A DNA stretch of 43,849 bases from Streptomyces mangrovisoli (GCF_000974985.2 NZ_LAVA02000040.1:1-43849); one strand, 5' to 3'; counted from the first letter of the stretch, positions 32,763 to 40,935 are shown. The notes: generated from the letters alone by a model not told the origin. Translations and numbers: made by a program.

Positions 32763-34217
32763 TCAGGCCGCGGGCGACGGGAAGGTCGGGTACTCCACCC
32801 CGGAGACGTGCTGCACGACCCGGACCACCTGGCAGGAGTAGCCGAACTCGTTGTCGTACCAGAGGTAGAGGATCGCGTTGTCGCCGTCGACCTTGGTCGC
32901 GCCCGCGTCCACGATCGAGGCGTGGCGCGAGCCGATGAAGTCGCTGGAGACCGCGTCGGGGGCGGTGGTGAAGTCGATCTGGCGCTTCAGCGGCGACGTC
33001 AGCGACACCTCGCGCAGATGGTCGAGGACCTCCTCGCGGGTGGTCTCCCGGCCGAGCCGCAGGCTCAGGATGGCGATCGACACGTCCGGCACCGGGACGC
33101 GGATCGAGCTGCCGGTGATCGGCGCCTTGAGGTCCGGCAGCGCCTTCGCGACGGCGGAGGCGGCACCGGTCTCGGTGATGACCATGTTGAGCGGCGCGGA
33201 CCGGCCGCGACGGTCGGCCGCGTGGTAGTTGTCGAGCAGGTTCTGGTCGTTGGTGAACGAGTGGACCGTCTCCACGTGCCCGCGCAGGACGCCGAACTCG
33301 TCGTCCATGGCCTTCAGCGGCGGCACGATCGCGTTGGTGGTGCAGGAGGCGCAGGACAGGACCTGCTCGTCCGGCTTGATCGTGTCGTGGTTGACGCCGT
33401 GCACGATGTTGGGCACGTCGCCCTTGCCCGGCGCGGTCAGCACCACCTTGTCGATGCCGGGGCGCAGGTGCTGGGACAGGCCCTCGCGGTCGCGCCACTT
33501 GCCGGTGTTGTCGATGAGGATGGCGTCCTTGATGCCGTACGCCGTGTAGTCGACCTCGGACGGGTCGTTCGCGTAGATCACCCGGATCGCGTTGCCGTTG
33601 GCGATGATCGACGAGGTCTCCTCGTCGACGGTGATCGTGCCCTGGAACTGGCCGTGGATGGAGTCGCGGCGCATCAGCGAGGCGCGCTTGACCAGGTCCT
33701 CCGCCGCACGGCCGCCGCCCCCGCGTACCACGATGGCGCGCAGCCTGAGGCCGTTGCCGGAACCGGTCTTCTCGATGAGCAGCCGGGCCACGAGGCGCCC
33801 GATGCGGCCGAAGCCGTACAGCACCACGTCGCGGCCCTCGGCGCGCTCCGCCTTGTTGGCGCCGGTCGCGCCGGCCACCGCCCCGGCGGTGAACTCCGCC
33901 ACCGTGAGGCCGCGGTCGTCGGCGCGGTAGGTCGCGGCCAGCATCCCGATGTCGATCTGGGAGGGGCCGAGGTCGAGCGTGGTGAGCGCCTGGAGGAACG
34001 GCAGGGTCTCCGTGACGGAGAGCTCCTCGCCCGCGATCTGCCGGGCGAAGCGGTGGGTCTTGAGGATGCTCACCACCGACTTGTTCACCAGGGAGCGGCT
34101 GTGCAGAAGGACGGTGACGTCCCGCTCCCGGTGCAGCTTGCCGATCATCGGGATCATCGACTCCGCGATCTCCTCGCGGGTCTTCCAGTTGGTGAACGAG
34201 TCGTCGTTGACAGTCAC
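32763..34217 (-). CDS. gap: long-form glyceraldehyde-3-phosphate dehydrogenase
   Basis: This 484-residue enzyme has the usual GAPDH domains from about residue 128 (VVLYGFGRIGRLVARLL, NAD(P)-binding). The catalytic Cys lies in LSCASCTTN (about 291-299), a His segment is HSFTNDQ, and the C-terminal sequence is YDNEFGYS. It also has an extra 125-residue helical N-terminal region. This long form occurs in actinobacteria (for example Corynebacterium glutamicum GapB) and is associated with gluconeogenic direction and NADP use. The start is a GTG at 34217 with a weak GATGGA ribosome site. It is not clustered with other glycolytic genes. Confidence 0.92.
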   Translation of the reverse strand: MTVNDDSFTNWKTREEIAESMIPMIGKLHRERDVTVLLHSRSLVNKSVVSILKTHRFARQIAGEELSVTETLPFLQALTTLDLGPSQIDIGMLAATYRADDRGLTVAEFTAGAVAGATGANKAERAEGRDVVLYGFGRIGRLVARLLIEKTGSGNGLRLRAIVVRGGGGRAAEDLVKRASLMRRDSIHGQFQGTITVDEETSSIIANGNAIRVIYANDPSEVDYTAYGIKDAILIDNTGKWRDREGLSQHLRPGIDKVVLTAPGKGDVPNIVHGVNHDTIKPDEQVLSCASCTTNAIVPPLKAMDDEFGVLRGHVETVHSFTNDQNLLDNYHAADRRGRSAPLNMVITETGAASAVAKALPDLKAPITGSSIRVPVPDVSIAILSLRLGRETTREEVLDHLREVSLTSPLKRQIDFTTAPDAVSSDFIGSRHASIVDAGATKVDGDNAILYLWYDNEFGYSCQVVRVVQHVSGVEYPTFPSPAA

Positions 34218-34472
34218 GTAGATCCATCTTTCGAGCTAGGTGGCGCTCATATGGTAACCGCACTGTTGAACGGGGTTGCCAGTGGCCCTCCACCGGTCCT
34301 CCGCCGGTCGTCCCGCCAGCGGTCTCGCCAGCCGTCCCGCCGGTCGGCGGGTGTGTTCCGCGCGGCGCAGGGCACTGGGGGTACGACGGCACAGGCGTGC
34401 CGCGCGGCCGTGCGCGGACGCCGGTCCCCATGCCGGGACCCCCGGCCTCGGAAGGCGGAAGGCGGAACGCGC
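34218..34472. other. divergent intergenic region, gap and lipid-kinase-like genes
   Basis: This 255-base stretch has no gene. It is less GC-rich near 34225-34280, where the gap promoter should lie. From about 34290 it consists of degenerate CCGGTC/GTCCCGCC repeats. Confidence 0.4.
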
Positions 34473-35936
34473 ATGGGAACGACCACGCGGCACCGGCCGC
34501 TGCACCGACGGCAGCGCTGGGCGGCCAGGGCGGCCCTGACCGCGGTGGCGCTGGCCGTGCTGCTGCCCCTGGTGCGCAGTGGGGCCGGCGGGCTCGTGCT
34601 GCTGGTGGCCGCGCCCGTCGCGCTCGCGCTGACCGCGGCCGCCCTGTGGTGGGTGCTGTCCCGCAGGGGCGCGGCCCGCGCCGGAGCGGTGCTGCTCGCG
34701 GTCGCCGCGCCCGTCACCCTCATCACCGTATTCGCCGCGCAGAACCTCCTGTGGGTGCTGGCCGGTTCCGTGTGTCTGTGGGGGGTGGCCGTGTGGTGCG
34801 GGCGGTACGCCCTGCGCAGCTCGGGCCTGCGCCCGGTACGGGTCAAGGAGCACCGCACGCCGCCGCCGCGCCGGCCGTTCCTGATCCTCAACCCGCTCTC
34901 CGGCGGCGGGAAGGTGGAGAAGTTCGCGGTGCGGGAGAAGGCCGAGCGGCTCGGCGCCCGGGTCGTCCTGCTCGACCCGGACCGCCCCCAGGACGTCACC
35001 GCGCTGGCCCGCGAGGCCGTCGCGGACGGCGCCGACCTCCTCGGCGTGGCGGGCGGGGACGGCACGCAGGCCCTGGTGGCGGCTGTCGCGGCGGAGCACG
35101 GTCTGCCGTTCCTCGTCATCGCGGCCGGCACCCGCAACCACTTCGCGATGGATCTCGGCCTGAGCCGCGACGATCCGGCGGCCTGCCTGGACGCGCTCAC
35201 CGACGGCGTCGAGCTGCACGTGGACCTGGGCTTCGCCGACGACCGGCCGTTCGTCAACAACGCCTCGTTCGGCGCGTACGGAGCCGTGGTGCAGAGCCCG
35301 GGATACCGCGACGACAAGGTCGCCACGGCCCTGGAGGTGCTGCCCGACCTGCTCACCCGGCAGCGCGGACCCCGCCTCACCGTGCACGCCGACGGCACCG
35401 AGGTCACCGACCCGCAGGCGGTTCTGGTCAGCAACAACCCCTACCGCACGGGCGACCCCTTCGGCCTCGGCCGCCGGGCCCGGCTCAACTCGGGCCGGCT
35501 CGGGCTGCTCGCGGTGAAGGTCGACAGCGGCCTGGAGGCGGCGGAGCTGCTGCTGGACCCGCAGCCGCGCGGGCTGGCCGTCGAGACCGCCCGCGAGGTC
35601 GTCGTCGAGGGCGACGAACCCGAACTCGACGTCGGCCTGGACGGCGAGGCCGTCGTCATGCGTTCCCCCGTCCGCTGCCGCATCGCCCGCCGCGCCCTGC
35701 GGGTCCGCGTCCCCCGCGAGCGTCCCGGCGTGCCGGACGCCCAGCCCCGCCTGAACTGGCGACGGCTGAGCAGGCTGGCCACCACGGTGGGGCGCACGGC
35801 GGCGCCGGGAGGGGACGGGGCGGGCCGCCCGGGTGGCGAGGCGTGCCGCCCGGGCGGCACGGCGGGCCACCCCGGTGACGTGGCGCGTCCCCGCCGAGTG
35901 GAGAAGTCACCCCCGGCCTCCCACACTGAAGGCTGA
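34473..35936 (+). CDS. membrane-bound diacylglycerol-kinase-like protein
   Basis: This 487-residue protein has about four transmembrane segments in its first 120 residues. A cytosolic diacylglycerol-kinase catalytic domain follows: FLILNPLSGGGKVEKF (about 136-151), LLGVAGGDGTQALVAAVA (about 188-205) and VIAAGTRNHFAMDLGL (about 213-228). After a basic segment, a Gly/Pro/Arg-rich tail contains several RPGG/HPGD repeats. It probably phosphorylates a membrane lipid, but the linked membrane region is uncommon. The ATG at 34473 has GGAAGGCGGAA ahead. It is a second lipid-kinase gene in the window, distinct from the one at 21473. Confidence 0.85.
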   Translation: MGTTTRHRPLHRRQRWAARAALTAVALAVLLPLVRSGAGGLVLLVAAPVALALTAAALWWVLSRRGAARAGAVLLAVAAPVTLITVFAAQNLLWVLAGSVCLWGVAVWCGRYALRSSGLRPVRVKEHRTPPPRRPFLILNPLSGGGKVEKFAVREKAERLGARVVLLDPDRPQDVTALAREAVADGADLLGVAGGDGTQALVAAVAAEHGLPFLVIAAGTRNHFAMDLGLSRDDPAACLDALTDGVELHVDLGFADDRPFVNNASFGAYGAVVQSPGYRDDKVATALEVLPDLLTRQRGPRLTVHADGTEVTDPQAVLVSNNPYRTGDPFGLGRRARLNSGRLGLLAVKVDSGLEAAELLLDPQPRGLAVETAREVVVEGDEPELDVGLDGEAVVMRSPVRCRIARRALRVRVPRERPGVPDAQPRLNWRRLSRLATTVGRTAAPGGDGAGRPGGEACRPGGTAGHPGDVARPRRVEKSPPASHTEG

Positions 35937-35963
35937 GCCCCCAACGGCTGAGGGGATGACAGC

Positions 35964-36563
35964 GTGACCTCCTTCTCGCCCGGATTCCACGGGCGCGGCC
36001 GCCGGCTGGCGGAGCGGCTGCCGCCCGGGCAGTACCCCACCGAATCGTTCCCCGTGCTCTCCGCGGGCCCCACGCCGAAGGTGCCCACCGAGGGCTGGGC
36101 GTTCACCGTGACCACGGAGCACGGTGAGACCCGCAGCTGGTCCTGGGACGACATGATGGCGCTGCCGCAGCAGGAGACCGTCCACGACATCCACTGCGTG
36201 ACCCGCTGGTCGAAGTTCGACACGCGCTGGCGCGGCGTGGCCCTGGACGCCTTCCTGGACGGCGTCGAGACCGAGGCGGAGCACGTCGTCGTCACCAGCT
36301 ACGGCGGCTACACCACCAACCTGCCGCTCGCGGACCTCCGAGGCGGCCGGGCCTGGGTGGCCCACACCTACGACGGCTTCCCGCTCTCCCCGGAGCACGG
36401 CGGCCCGGCCCGCCTGCTCGTGCCGCACCTCTACCTCTGGAAGTCCGCGAAATGGGTGCGCGGACTGCGGCTCACCCTCCAGGACGAGCCGGGCTTCTGG
36501 GAGAGCGTCGGCTACCACGCCTACGGCGACCCCTGGCGCGAGCAGCGCACCTGGGGCGACTGA
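35964..36563 (+). CDS. small cytosolic molybdopterin-dependent oxidoreductase (SUOX/YedY fold)
   Basis: This 199-residue protein is essentially one Mo-cofactor domain of the sulfite-oxidase/MsrP type. The expected Mo-ligand Cys is Cys78 in HDIHCVTRWS, with PLADLRGGRAWVAHTYDGFPL and HLYLWKSAKWVRG further on. It lacks a Tat or Sec signal, so unlike MsrP it should act in the cytoplasm. The start is GTG at 35964, after AGGGGATG. It ends one base before the ferredoxin-reductase-like gene, which is likely its electron partner. The substrate is unknown; sulfoxide or nitro reduction would be plausible. Confidence 0.87.
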   Translation: MTSFSPGFHGRGRRLAERLPPGQYPTESFPVLSAGPTPKVPTEGWAFTVTTEHGETRSWSWDDMMALPQQETVHDIHCVTRWSKFDTRWRGVALDAFLDGVETEAEHVVVTSYGGYTTNLPLADLRGGRAWVAHTYDGFPLSPEHGGPARLLVPHLYLWKSAKWVRGLRLTLQDEPGFWESVGYHAYGDPWREQRTWGD

Positions 36564-36564
36564 C

Positions 36565-37275
36565 GTGGCGCCGGTCTGGCTCCCCGCCCGGCTCGACGAG
36601 CGGCGCCCCGAGACGGCCACCGCCCGCACCCTGGCCTTCACCGTGCCGGGCTGGCCCGGACACCTGGCCGGGCAGCATGTCGACGTGCGGCTCACCGCCG
36701 ACGACGGCTACCAGGCCGTACGCAGCTACTCCCTGGCCGCGCCCGCCGACGGCGACCGGGTCGAGCTCGGGGTGCAGCCGGTGCCCGACGGGGAGGTCTC
36801 GCCCTACCTCGCCGCCGAGCTGCCCGTCGGGGCCGAGGTGGAGCTGCGCGGCCCGCTCGGCAACTGGTTCGTCTGGCGGCCGGAGCAGTCCGCTCCGGTG
36901 CTGCTCGTGGCGGGCGGCTCCGGCGTCGTCCCGCTGGTGGCGATGGTGCGCGCCCACCGCCGGATCGCGGCGCGGAGCCGCTTCCACCTGCTGTACTCCG
37001 TGCGCAGCCCCGAGGACGTCTGGTACGGCGGCCTGCTCGCCGACGGCGACCCCCGGCTGGACGTACGGATCGTCTACACCCGGCGCGCCCCGGCCGGCGA
37101 CGGCCGCGCCCCCGGCCGGATCACCGCCGACGACCTGGACCGGGGGGTGACCGGACTCGAACCCGCCAGTCCGATCTACGTCTGCGGTCCGACCGCCTTC
37201 GTGGAGGCGGTCGCGGACCGGCTGACCGAACTGGGCCGGGACCCGGCCACCATCCGCACCGAACGCTTCGGCTGA
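36565..37275 (+). CDS. FAD/NAD(P)-binding ferredoxin-reductase-like protein
   Basis: This 236-residue protein has the FNR-superfamily motifs: RSYSLA (53-58, FAD), VAGGSGVVPLVAM (NAD(P) pyrophosphate loop) and YVCGPTAF near the C-terminus. It lacks a 2Fe-2S domain, so it passes electrons straight from NAD(P)H and FAD to a partner, most likely the molybdenum enzyme encoded just upstream (1-base gap). The start is GTG at 36565, and the downstream zinc-ribbon gene probably belongs to the same operon. Confidence 0.88.
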   Translation: MAPVWLPARLDERRPETATARTLAFTVPGWPGHLAGQHVDVRLTADDGYQAVRSYSLAAPADGDRVELGVQPVPDGEVSPYLAAELPVGAEVELRGPLGNWFVWRPEQSAPVLLVAGGSGVVPLVAMVRAHRRIAARSRFHLLYSVRSPEDVWYGGLLADGDPRLDVRIVYTRRAPAGDGRAPGRITADDLDRGVTGLEPASPIYVCGPTAFVEAVADRLTELGRDPATIRTERFG

Positions 37276-37278
37276 TCC

Positions 37279-37428
37279 ATGCCCGTGCCCGTGCCCATGC
37301 CCGTGCCCGTGCCCGTGCCCATGCCCGTGCCCGTGCCCGTGCCCATGCCCGTGCCCGTGCCCATGCCCGTGCCCATGCCCGTGCCCGTGCCCATGCCCGT
37401 GCCCATGCCCGTGCCCGTGCCCGTGCCT
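37279..37428. repeat. hexanucleotide repeat (RTGCCC)25
   Basis: Twenty-four perfect units of ATGCCC or GTGCCC run from 37279 to 37422, and a 25th ends as GTGCCT. The tract begins 3 bases after the stop of the reductase gene. A 12-base duplication (GAGACCGAGCCS twice) follows directly. On the minus strand the tract is (GGGCAY)25, which fits the G3-N3 pattern for tandem G-quadruplexes. Slippage in such a tract should make its length vary between strains. Confidence 0.95.
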
Positions 37429-37513
37429 GAGACCGAGCCGGAGACCGAGCCCGTGCCCCCGCCTCGCATCGGCATCGGCACCCCACCCCGTTCCGCCGCC
37501 CCGGGAGTACCCC

Positions 37514-37795
37514 ATGCAGGACTCGACCCCTCGTCTCGACGGCAACTGTCTCGCCGGACCGCTGTCGGAGATCCTCGCCGTGGAGCCCACCACCGCCTGG
37601 TGGCGCTGCCCGGTCTGTGCCCGCTCCGGGCCGCTCGCGCAGCTCCATGTCTACGGCCCCGAACCGGGCCTGACCGCCCGCTGCCCCGACTGCGCGTACA
37701 TCGCGCTGCGCCTGGTCAGGGAGGGGCCCCACGTGTGGCTGACACTCGGCACCGGTGAGGGCGCCTTCCGCTTCACCAGCGCCCGCCCCGCCTGA
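37514..37795 (+). CDS. zinc-ribbon protein, DUF6510-like
   Basis: This 93-residue protein has two CxxC pairs (WRCPVCAR and ARCPDCAY) that should hold one zinc. It matches my memory of the DUF6510 family, found beside small molybdenum oxidoreductase and reductase genes in actinomycetes. ATG at 37514 has GGGAG 7 bases ahead. Its role is unknown; it could be an assembly or electron-transfer helper of the two upstream enzymes. The hexanucleotide tract lies in its 5' leader. Confidence 0.8.
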   Translation: MQDSTPRLDGNCLAGPLSEILAVEPTTAWWRCPVCARSGPLAQLHVYGPEPGLTARCPDCAYIALRLVREGPHVWLTLGTGEGAFRFTSARPA

Positions 37796-37822
37796 CCGGC
37801 CGGCAGGGCGCGCAGGCCGGCG

Positions 37823-38773
37823 TCAGGCCGCGCGGCGCTCCCGCACGCGGCGTACGAGATCGTCCGCCGCGTCCTGCCACCGCGGGTGATCGAAGCGGAA
37901 ACCCTCGGCCAGGAGGCGGCCGGGGACCACCCGGCGGCTCTTGAGCAGCAGTTCGGTGTCCGAGCGCAGGGCGAGCGCGCCCAGCTCCGCCATCCACCGC
38001 GTCGCCGGCAGCCCCACCGGCACGCCCCACGCGGTGCGCAGCGCGTGCATGAACAGACGCTGGGGGAGCGGTTCGGGGGCGGCCAGGTTCACCGGGCCCT
38101 CGATGTCCTCGCGGGCCGTCAGGTACTCGACGGCGCGCACGAAGTCGCGGTCGTGGATCCACGACACGTACTGGGCGCCGCCCGCGACCGGGCCGCCGAG
38201 ACCGAGCCGGGCGAGCCCCAGCAGCACGTCGAAGACCCCGCCCCGGTCCGGGCTCATCACCATGGCGGAGCGCAGGGCCACCTTGCGGGTGTGCGGGGTG
38301 TCGGCCCGCTCCTGCTCGCGCTCCCAGGCCCTGGCGATGTCGACGCTGTAGGACCAGTAGCCGGGTACGCCGGGCTCGGCGCCGCCGATCACGCCGTTGG
38401 CCTCGTCGTTGGGGGCGTCGTGGCGGTGCGCGTAGATGGTGGCGGTGCTCATCTGCAACCACACGCGGGGCGGCCGTACGGCTCGGGCGACGGCCTCGCC
38501 CACGACGCGCGCGGAGTCCACGCGGGACTCCATCATGGCCTTCAGGTTGGGCGCGGTGTAGCGGCAACTGACGCTGCGCCCGGCGAGGTTGACGACGACG
38601 TCGCTGCCGTCGACCGCCTCCGCCCACGGCCCGAGCGTCCGGCCGTCCCACGGCACCTCGCCCTTGCGCGCCGGGTGCCTGCTCAGGACGACGACCTCGT
38701 GTCCGGCCGCGGCGAACGCGCGGTGCAGGACGGAGCCGACCTGTCCCGTGCCCCCGGGCATGACGATCTTCAT
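37823..38773 (-). CDS. TIGR01777-family SDR (NAD-dependent epimerase-like)
   Basis: This 316-residue protein has the atypical-SDR start MKIVMPGGTGQVGSVL with the nucleotide-binding GGTGQVG (7-13), and the family signatures VVNLAGRSV and YVSWIHDRDFVRAV. A C-terminal DUF1731-like part (PATRWMAELGALALRSDTELLLKSRRVVPGRLLAEGFRF) follows. The best-known relative group acts on or near cell division and sugar nucleotides, but no substrate is established. ATG at 38773 has GGAGGGGAGGG ahead. Confidence 0.88.
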   Translation of the reverse strand: MKIVMPGGTGQVGSVLHRAFAAAGHEVVVLSRHPARKGEVPWDGRTLGPWAEAVDGSDVVVNLAGRSVSCRYTAPNLKAMMESRVDSARVVGEAVARAVRPPRVWLQMSTATIYAHRHDAPNDEANGVIGGAEPGVPGYWSYSVDIARAWEREQERADTPHTRKVALRSAMVMSPDRGGVFDVLLGLARLGLGGPVAGGAQYVSWIHDRDFVRAVEYLTAREDIEGPVNLAAPEPLPQRLFMHALRTAWGVPVGLPATRWMAELGALALRSDTELLLKSRRVVPGRLLAEGFRFDHPRWQDAADDLVRRVRERRAA

Positions 38774-38920
38774 GGAGCCCTCCCCTCCCTGTACGGCACC
38801 CACCATAGCCCAGAATTGAACACGTTCAACTCCGATGGGTCCGGCATCGGCCGAGGTCTGAAACATCCCGTCCGGGGAAGGCGTACCGCAGGCGGCCCGC
38901 ACCGATCCGGGGGGAGCCCG

Positions 38921-39253
38921 ATGACCTTCTTCGCCCTCTCGCAGACGCATCCGCTGCGCCTGCTGTCGGCCACCGACCTGGCGAACGAATGCGCGCGCCT
39001 GGAGGGCGAGAACGCCCAGCTGCGACGGGCCGTCTCCTCTCACGCGGCGGTCGACCAGGCGATCGGCGCACTGGTGGTCCTCGGTCGGATCGCGCCGGAG
39101 GACGCGTGGCGCGTCCTGCGCGACGTCTCCCAGCACACCAACACCAAGCTGCGCGCGGTCGCCGAGGACGTCCTGAAGTTCGCCCAGGGAGGCGCCCTCC
39201 CGGAACCCGAACGGGACGAGCTGTGGCAGGCGATCGAGCGGTGTCGCGGGTAG
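38921..39253 (+). CDS. ANTAR-domain protein
   Basis: This 110-residue protein has a short coiled-coil segment (CARLEGENAQLRRAV, about 24-38) and a three-helix ANTAR domain (about 40-95, VDQAIGALVVLGRIAPEDAWRVLRDVSQHTNTKLRAVAEDVL). ANTAR domains bind RNA hairpins and prevent termination. It has no receiver or GAF domain, so any sensor must be a separate protein or none. ATG at 38921 has GGGGGGAG ahead. Its 3' end is duplicated downstream. Confidence 0.88.
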   Translation: MTFFALSQTHPLRLLSATDLANECARLEGENAQLRRAVSSHAAVDQAIGALVVLGRIAPEDAWRVLRDVSQHTNTKLRAVAEDVLKFAQGGALPEPERDELWQAIERCRG

Positions 39254-39313
39254 ACCGGGCGGTGCCGGGGGTGGATCGAGCAGTGTCGGGGTGGATCGGG
39301 CGCTGCCGGAGGC
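39233..39313. repeat. 20-bp tandem repeat across the ANTAR gene stop codon
   Basis: Four degenerate copies (39233-39253, 39254-39274, 39275-39294, 39295-39313) share the form ATCGRGCRGTGYCGGGGGTGG. The first encodes the last six residues and stop of the ANTAR protein. Confidence 0.8.
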
Positions 39314-39516
39314 AGGGGGCCGGACCGGACCGGCCGGGTTTCCGAAGGGGGCCGCTCCACGGGCCCGGGCCCGTTCCCGTGTGGCCGACGCCACGCCGGC
39401 GTCGGGACGTTCGGCCGCATCGGGCCGGTGGGGTGACATGTACCGTTTTGAACGACCCCCTCGGCCTCCGGTGACCCGCCCCGGAAGCCTCCGGCACCAT
39501 CTGGGACGGCCCGGCA
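39314..39516. other. intergenic region between ANTAR and hypothetical genes
   Basis: About 200 bases with no accepted gene. A less GC-rich stretch at 39435-39460 (TGTACCGTTTTGAACG) could be the promoter of the next gene. An ANTAR-type hairpin is not obvious. Confidence 0.35.
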
Positions 39517-40089
39517 GTGCTCGCAGACCTCTCCCCGCTGATCGCGGCGACCTCGCAATGGCTGTTGCGCGCCTACCCGCCCTGCGGCGGCCCGATGGCC
39601 GCCGCCCTGTGCGAGGCGCAGGCCCGGCTGGCGGTCGGAGCCGCCGCCTGGCTGCGCTACCCCACCCCCATGGACGCCGCGCTGGTCGGCATGGCGGGGC
39701 CGGGCGGCCCGGACCGGCTCACCGGTGCGGCCGGGAACGACATCGGCGACGACGCCACGAACGACACCAGGGGCGACCCTGGGAACCACTCCGGGAGGGG
39801 ACTCGACGACGCCCCGGCCTGGCACACCTGGGTCGACGAGGTCGTGGCGAGCTGGGCGGCCTGCCTGCTGGGCGACACCGAGCTGGCCGACCGGGCGGTG
39901 GACGCCGTCGCCGCGGACGGCCGCGCGGCGGGCCTGGCGGCCGAGTTCCGGCGCCTGGCGCAGCCGACCGAGCGTGACCGGCAGGCGGCGGCGCTGCTCC
40001 GCCACCCCGACCTCCTCGCCCCGGTGGCGGCGCTCCACCGCGCCCAGCTCATGGCCCGGCTGTCATCGGGTCAGGCGCTGGTCCCCTGA
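39517..40089 (+). CDS. hypothetical protein
   Basis: This 190-residue, Ala-rich protein is mostly helical. A low-complexity insert with many Gly and Asp (about 58-98) separates two helical parts. No motif is recognised. The frame is supported by strong third-position G/C and by the absence of a better frame. The start GTG at 39517 has only a weak GGGACGG ribosome site, so it is uncertain. It may be in one transcript with the ANTAR gene, 263 bases upstream. Confidence 0.65.
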   Translation: MLADLSPLIAATSQWLLRAYPPCGGPMAAALCEAQARLAVGAAAWLRYPTPMDAALVGMAGPGGPDRLTGAAGNDIGDDATNDTRGDPGNHSGRGLDDAPAWHTWVDEVVASWAACLLGDTELADRAVDAVAADGRAAGLAAEFRRLAQPTERDRQAAALLRHPDLLAPVAALHRAQLMARLSSGQALVP

Positions 40090-40162
40090 ACCGCGCGGCC
40101 CGAGCCGCGACTTCACGCCCCGGCCGGGCGTACGGCGGCAGGGAGCCCTCGTCGTCCACGGG

Positions 40163-40765
40163 TCATCCCTCGGCCGGGCGCAGGCCCGTCAGCAGCAGGT
40201 CCACCACCTGCTCCGCGTAGCCCTCGTCCACCGGCCTGCGGGTCAGCAGCAGTTGGAAGTGGACCGGCGCGATCAGGGCGTCCAGGACGAGCCGCGTGTC
40301 CGGTGCGGCCGCCAACTCGCCGCGGGCGACGGCCCGGTCGATCATCACCCCTGCCGACTCGGCCCGCGTGCGCCAGAACTCCGTGCGCAACTGGGCGAGT
40401 TCGGGCCCGTCCTCGGCGGCCGCCATCGCCCGGACCAGCCGCCCGCCGAGCGGGGAGTTCACCATCCGCACCGTGGAGGCGGCGTACGCGGTCAGGTCGC
40501 CGCGCAGGGTCCCGGTGTCCGGCACCGGCTGGGCCTGCTCGCTGTGCGCGAGCATCGCGGCCGCGATCAGGCCCTCGCGCGTGCCCCAGCGCCGGTACAC
40601 GGACGTCTCGTGCACCTCGGCGCGGGCCGCCACGTCGGCGATGCTGAGCTTCTCGGCGCCGTGCTCGGCCAGCGCCGCGAGCGCCGCGTCGAGGACCGCC
40701 CGCCGCACCCGCGCGGAGCGCCCTCCCGTACGGCGCTGAACCTGACGACCCTGACGATCGCTCAT
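40163..40765 (-). CDS. TetR-family transcriptional regulator
   Basis: This 200-residue protein has a TetR helix-turn-helix (about residues 22-68: AVLDAALAALAEHGAEKLSIADVAARAEVHETSVYRRWGTREGLI) and a TetR_C-like helical domain. The -10 candidate TAGAAT (minus strand, 40777-40772) ends 6 bases before ATG at 40765, so it is probably leaderless. TCTTGCGTT (plus strand, 40787-40795) next to its promoter occurs again at the acyl-CoA ligase promoter, a hint that it controls both. Confidence 0.87.
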   Translation of the reverse strand: MSDRQGRQVQRRTGGRSARVRRAVLDAALAALAEHGAEKLSIADVAARAEVHETSVYRRWGTREGLIAAAMLAHSEQAQPVPDTGTLRGDLTAYAASTVRMVNSPLGGRLVRAMAAAEDGPELAQLRTEFWRTRAESAGVMIDRAVARGELAAAPDTRLVLDALIAPVHFQLLLTRRPVDEGYAEQVVDLLLTGLRPAEG

Positions 40766-40803
40766 CGGCGCATTCTAAGCCGGGATTCTTGCGTTAAGCC
40801 CCC

Positions 40804-40820
40804 GGGCGCGTCACGCGCCC
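40804..40820 (-). terminator. hairpin after the HxlR gene
   Basis: GGGCGCG (40804-40810) pairs with CGCGCCC (40814-40820) around TCA. It lies beyond the repeat arrays that follow the HxlR stop. Confidence 0.5.
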
Positions 40821-40844
40821 GCCCGACCGGGGAGACACCCCGCC

Positions 40845-40924
40845 GCAAGCCCGCAAGCCCGCAAGCCCGCAAGCCCGCACGATCCCAAGACCGCACGATC
40901 CCAAGACCGCACGATCCCAAGACC
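40845..40924. repeat. two adjacent minisatellites, 8 bp x 4 and 16 bp x 3
   Basis: GCAAGCCC occurs four times (40845-40876), followed directly by three identical copies of GCACGATCCCAAGACC (40877-40924). The arrays end 11 bases before the HxlR stop codon (minus-strand gene). Confidence 0.92.
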
Positions 40925-40935
40925 GACGGCGCCGG

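Noticed and set aside
32550..35936. A single 1128-codon plus-strand open frame
   Set aside because: Only the part from 34473 reads as a protein (membrane helices and lipid-kinase motifs). The upstream part is antisense to the GAPDH gene and has the biased composition of a shadow frame.
37279..37758. A Met-Pro-Val-Pro repeat protein starting right after the reductase gene
   Set aside because: The frame continues into an out-of-frame shadow of the zinc-ribbon gene, there is no ribosome site, and the repeat is better explained as a microsatellite.
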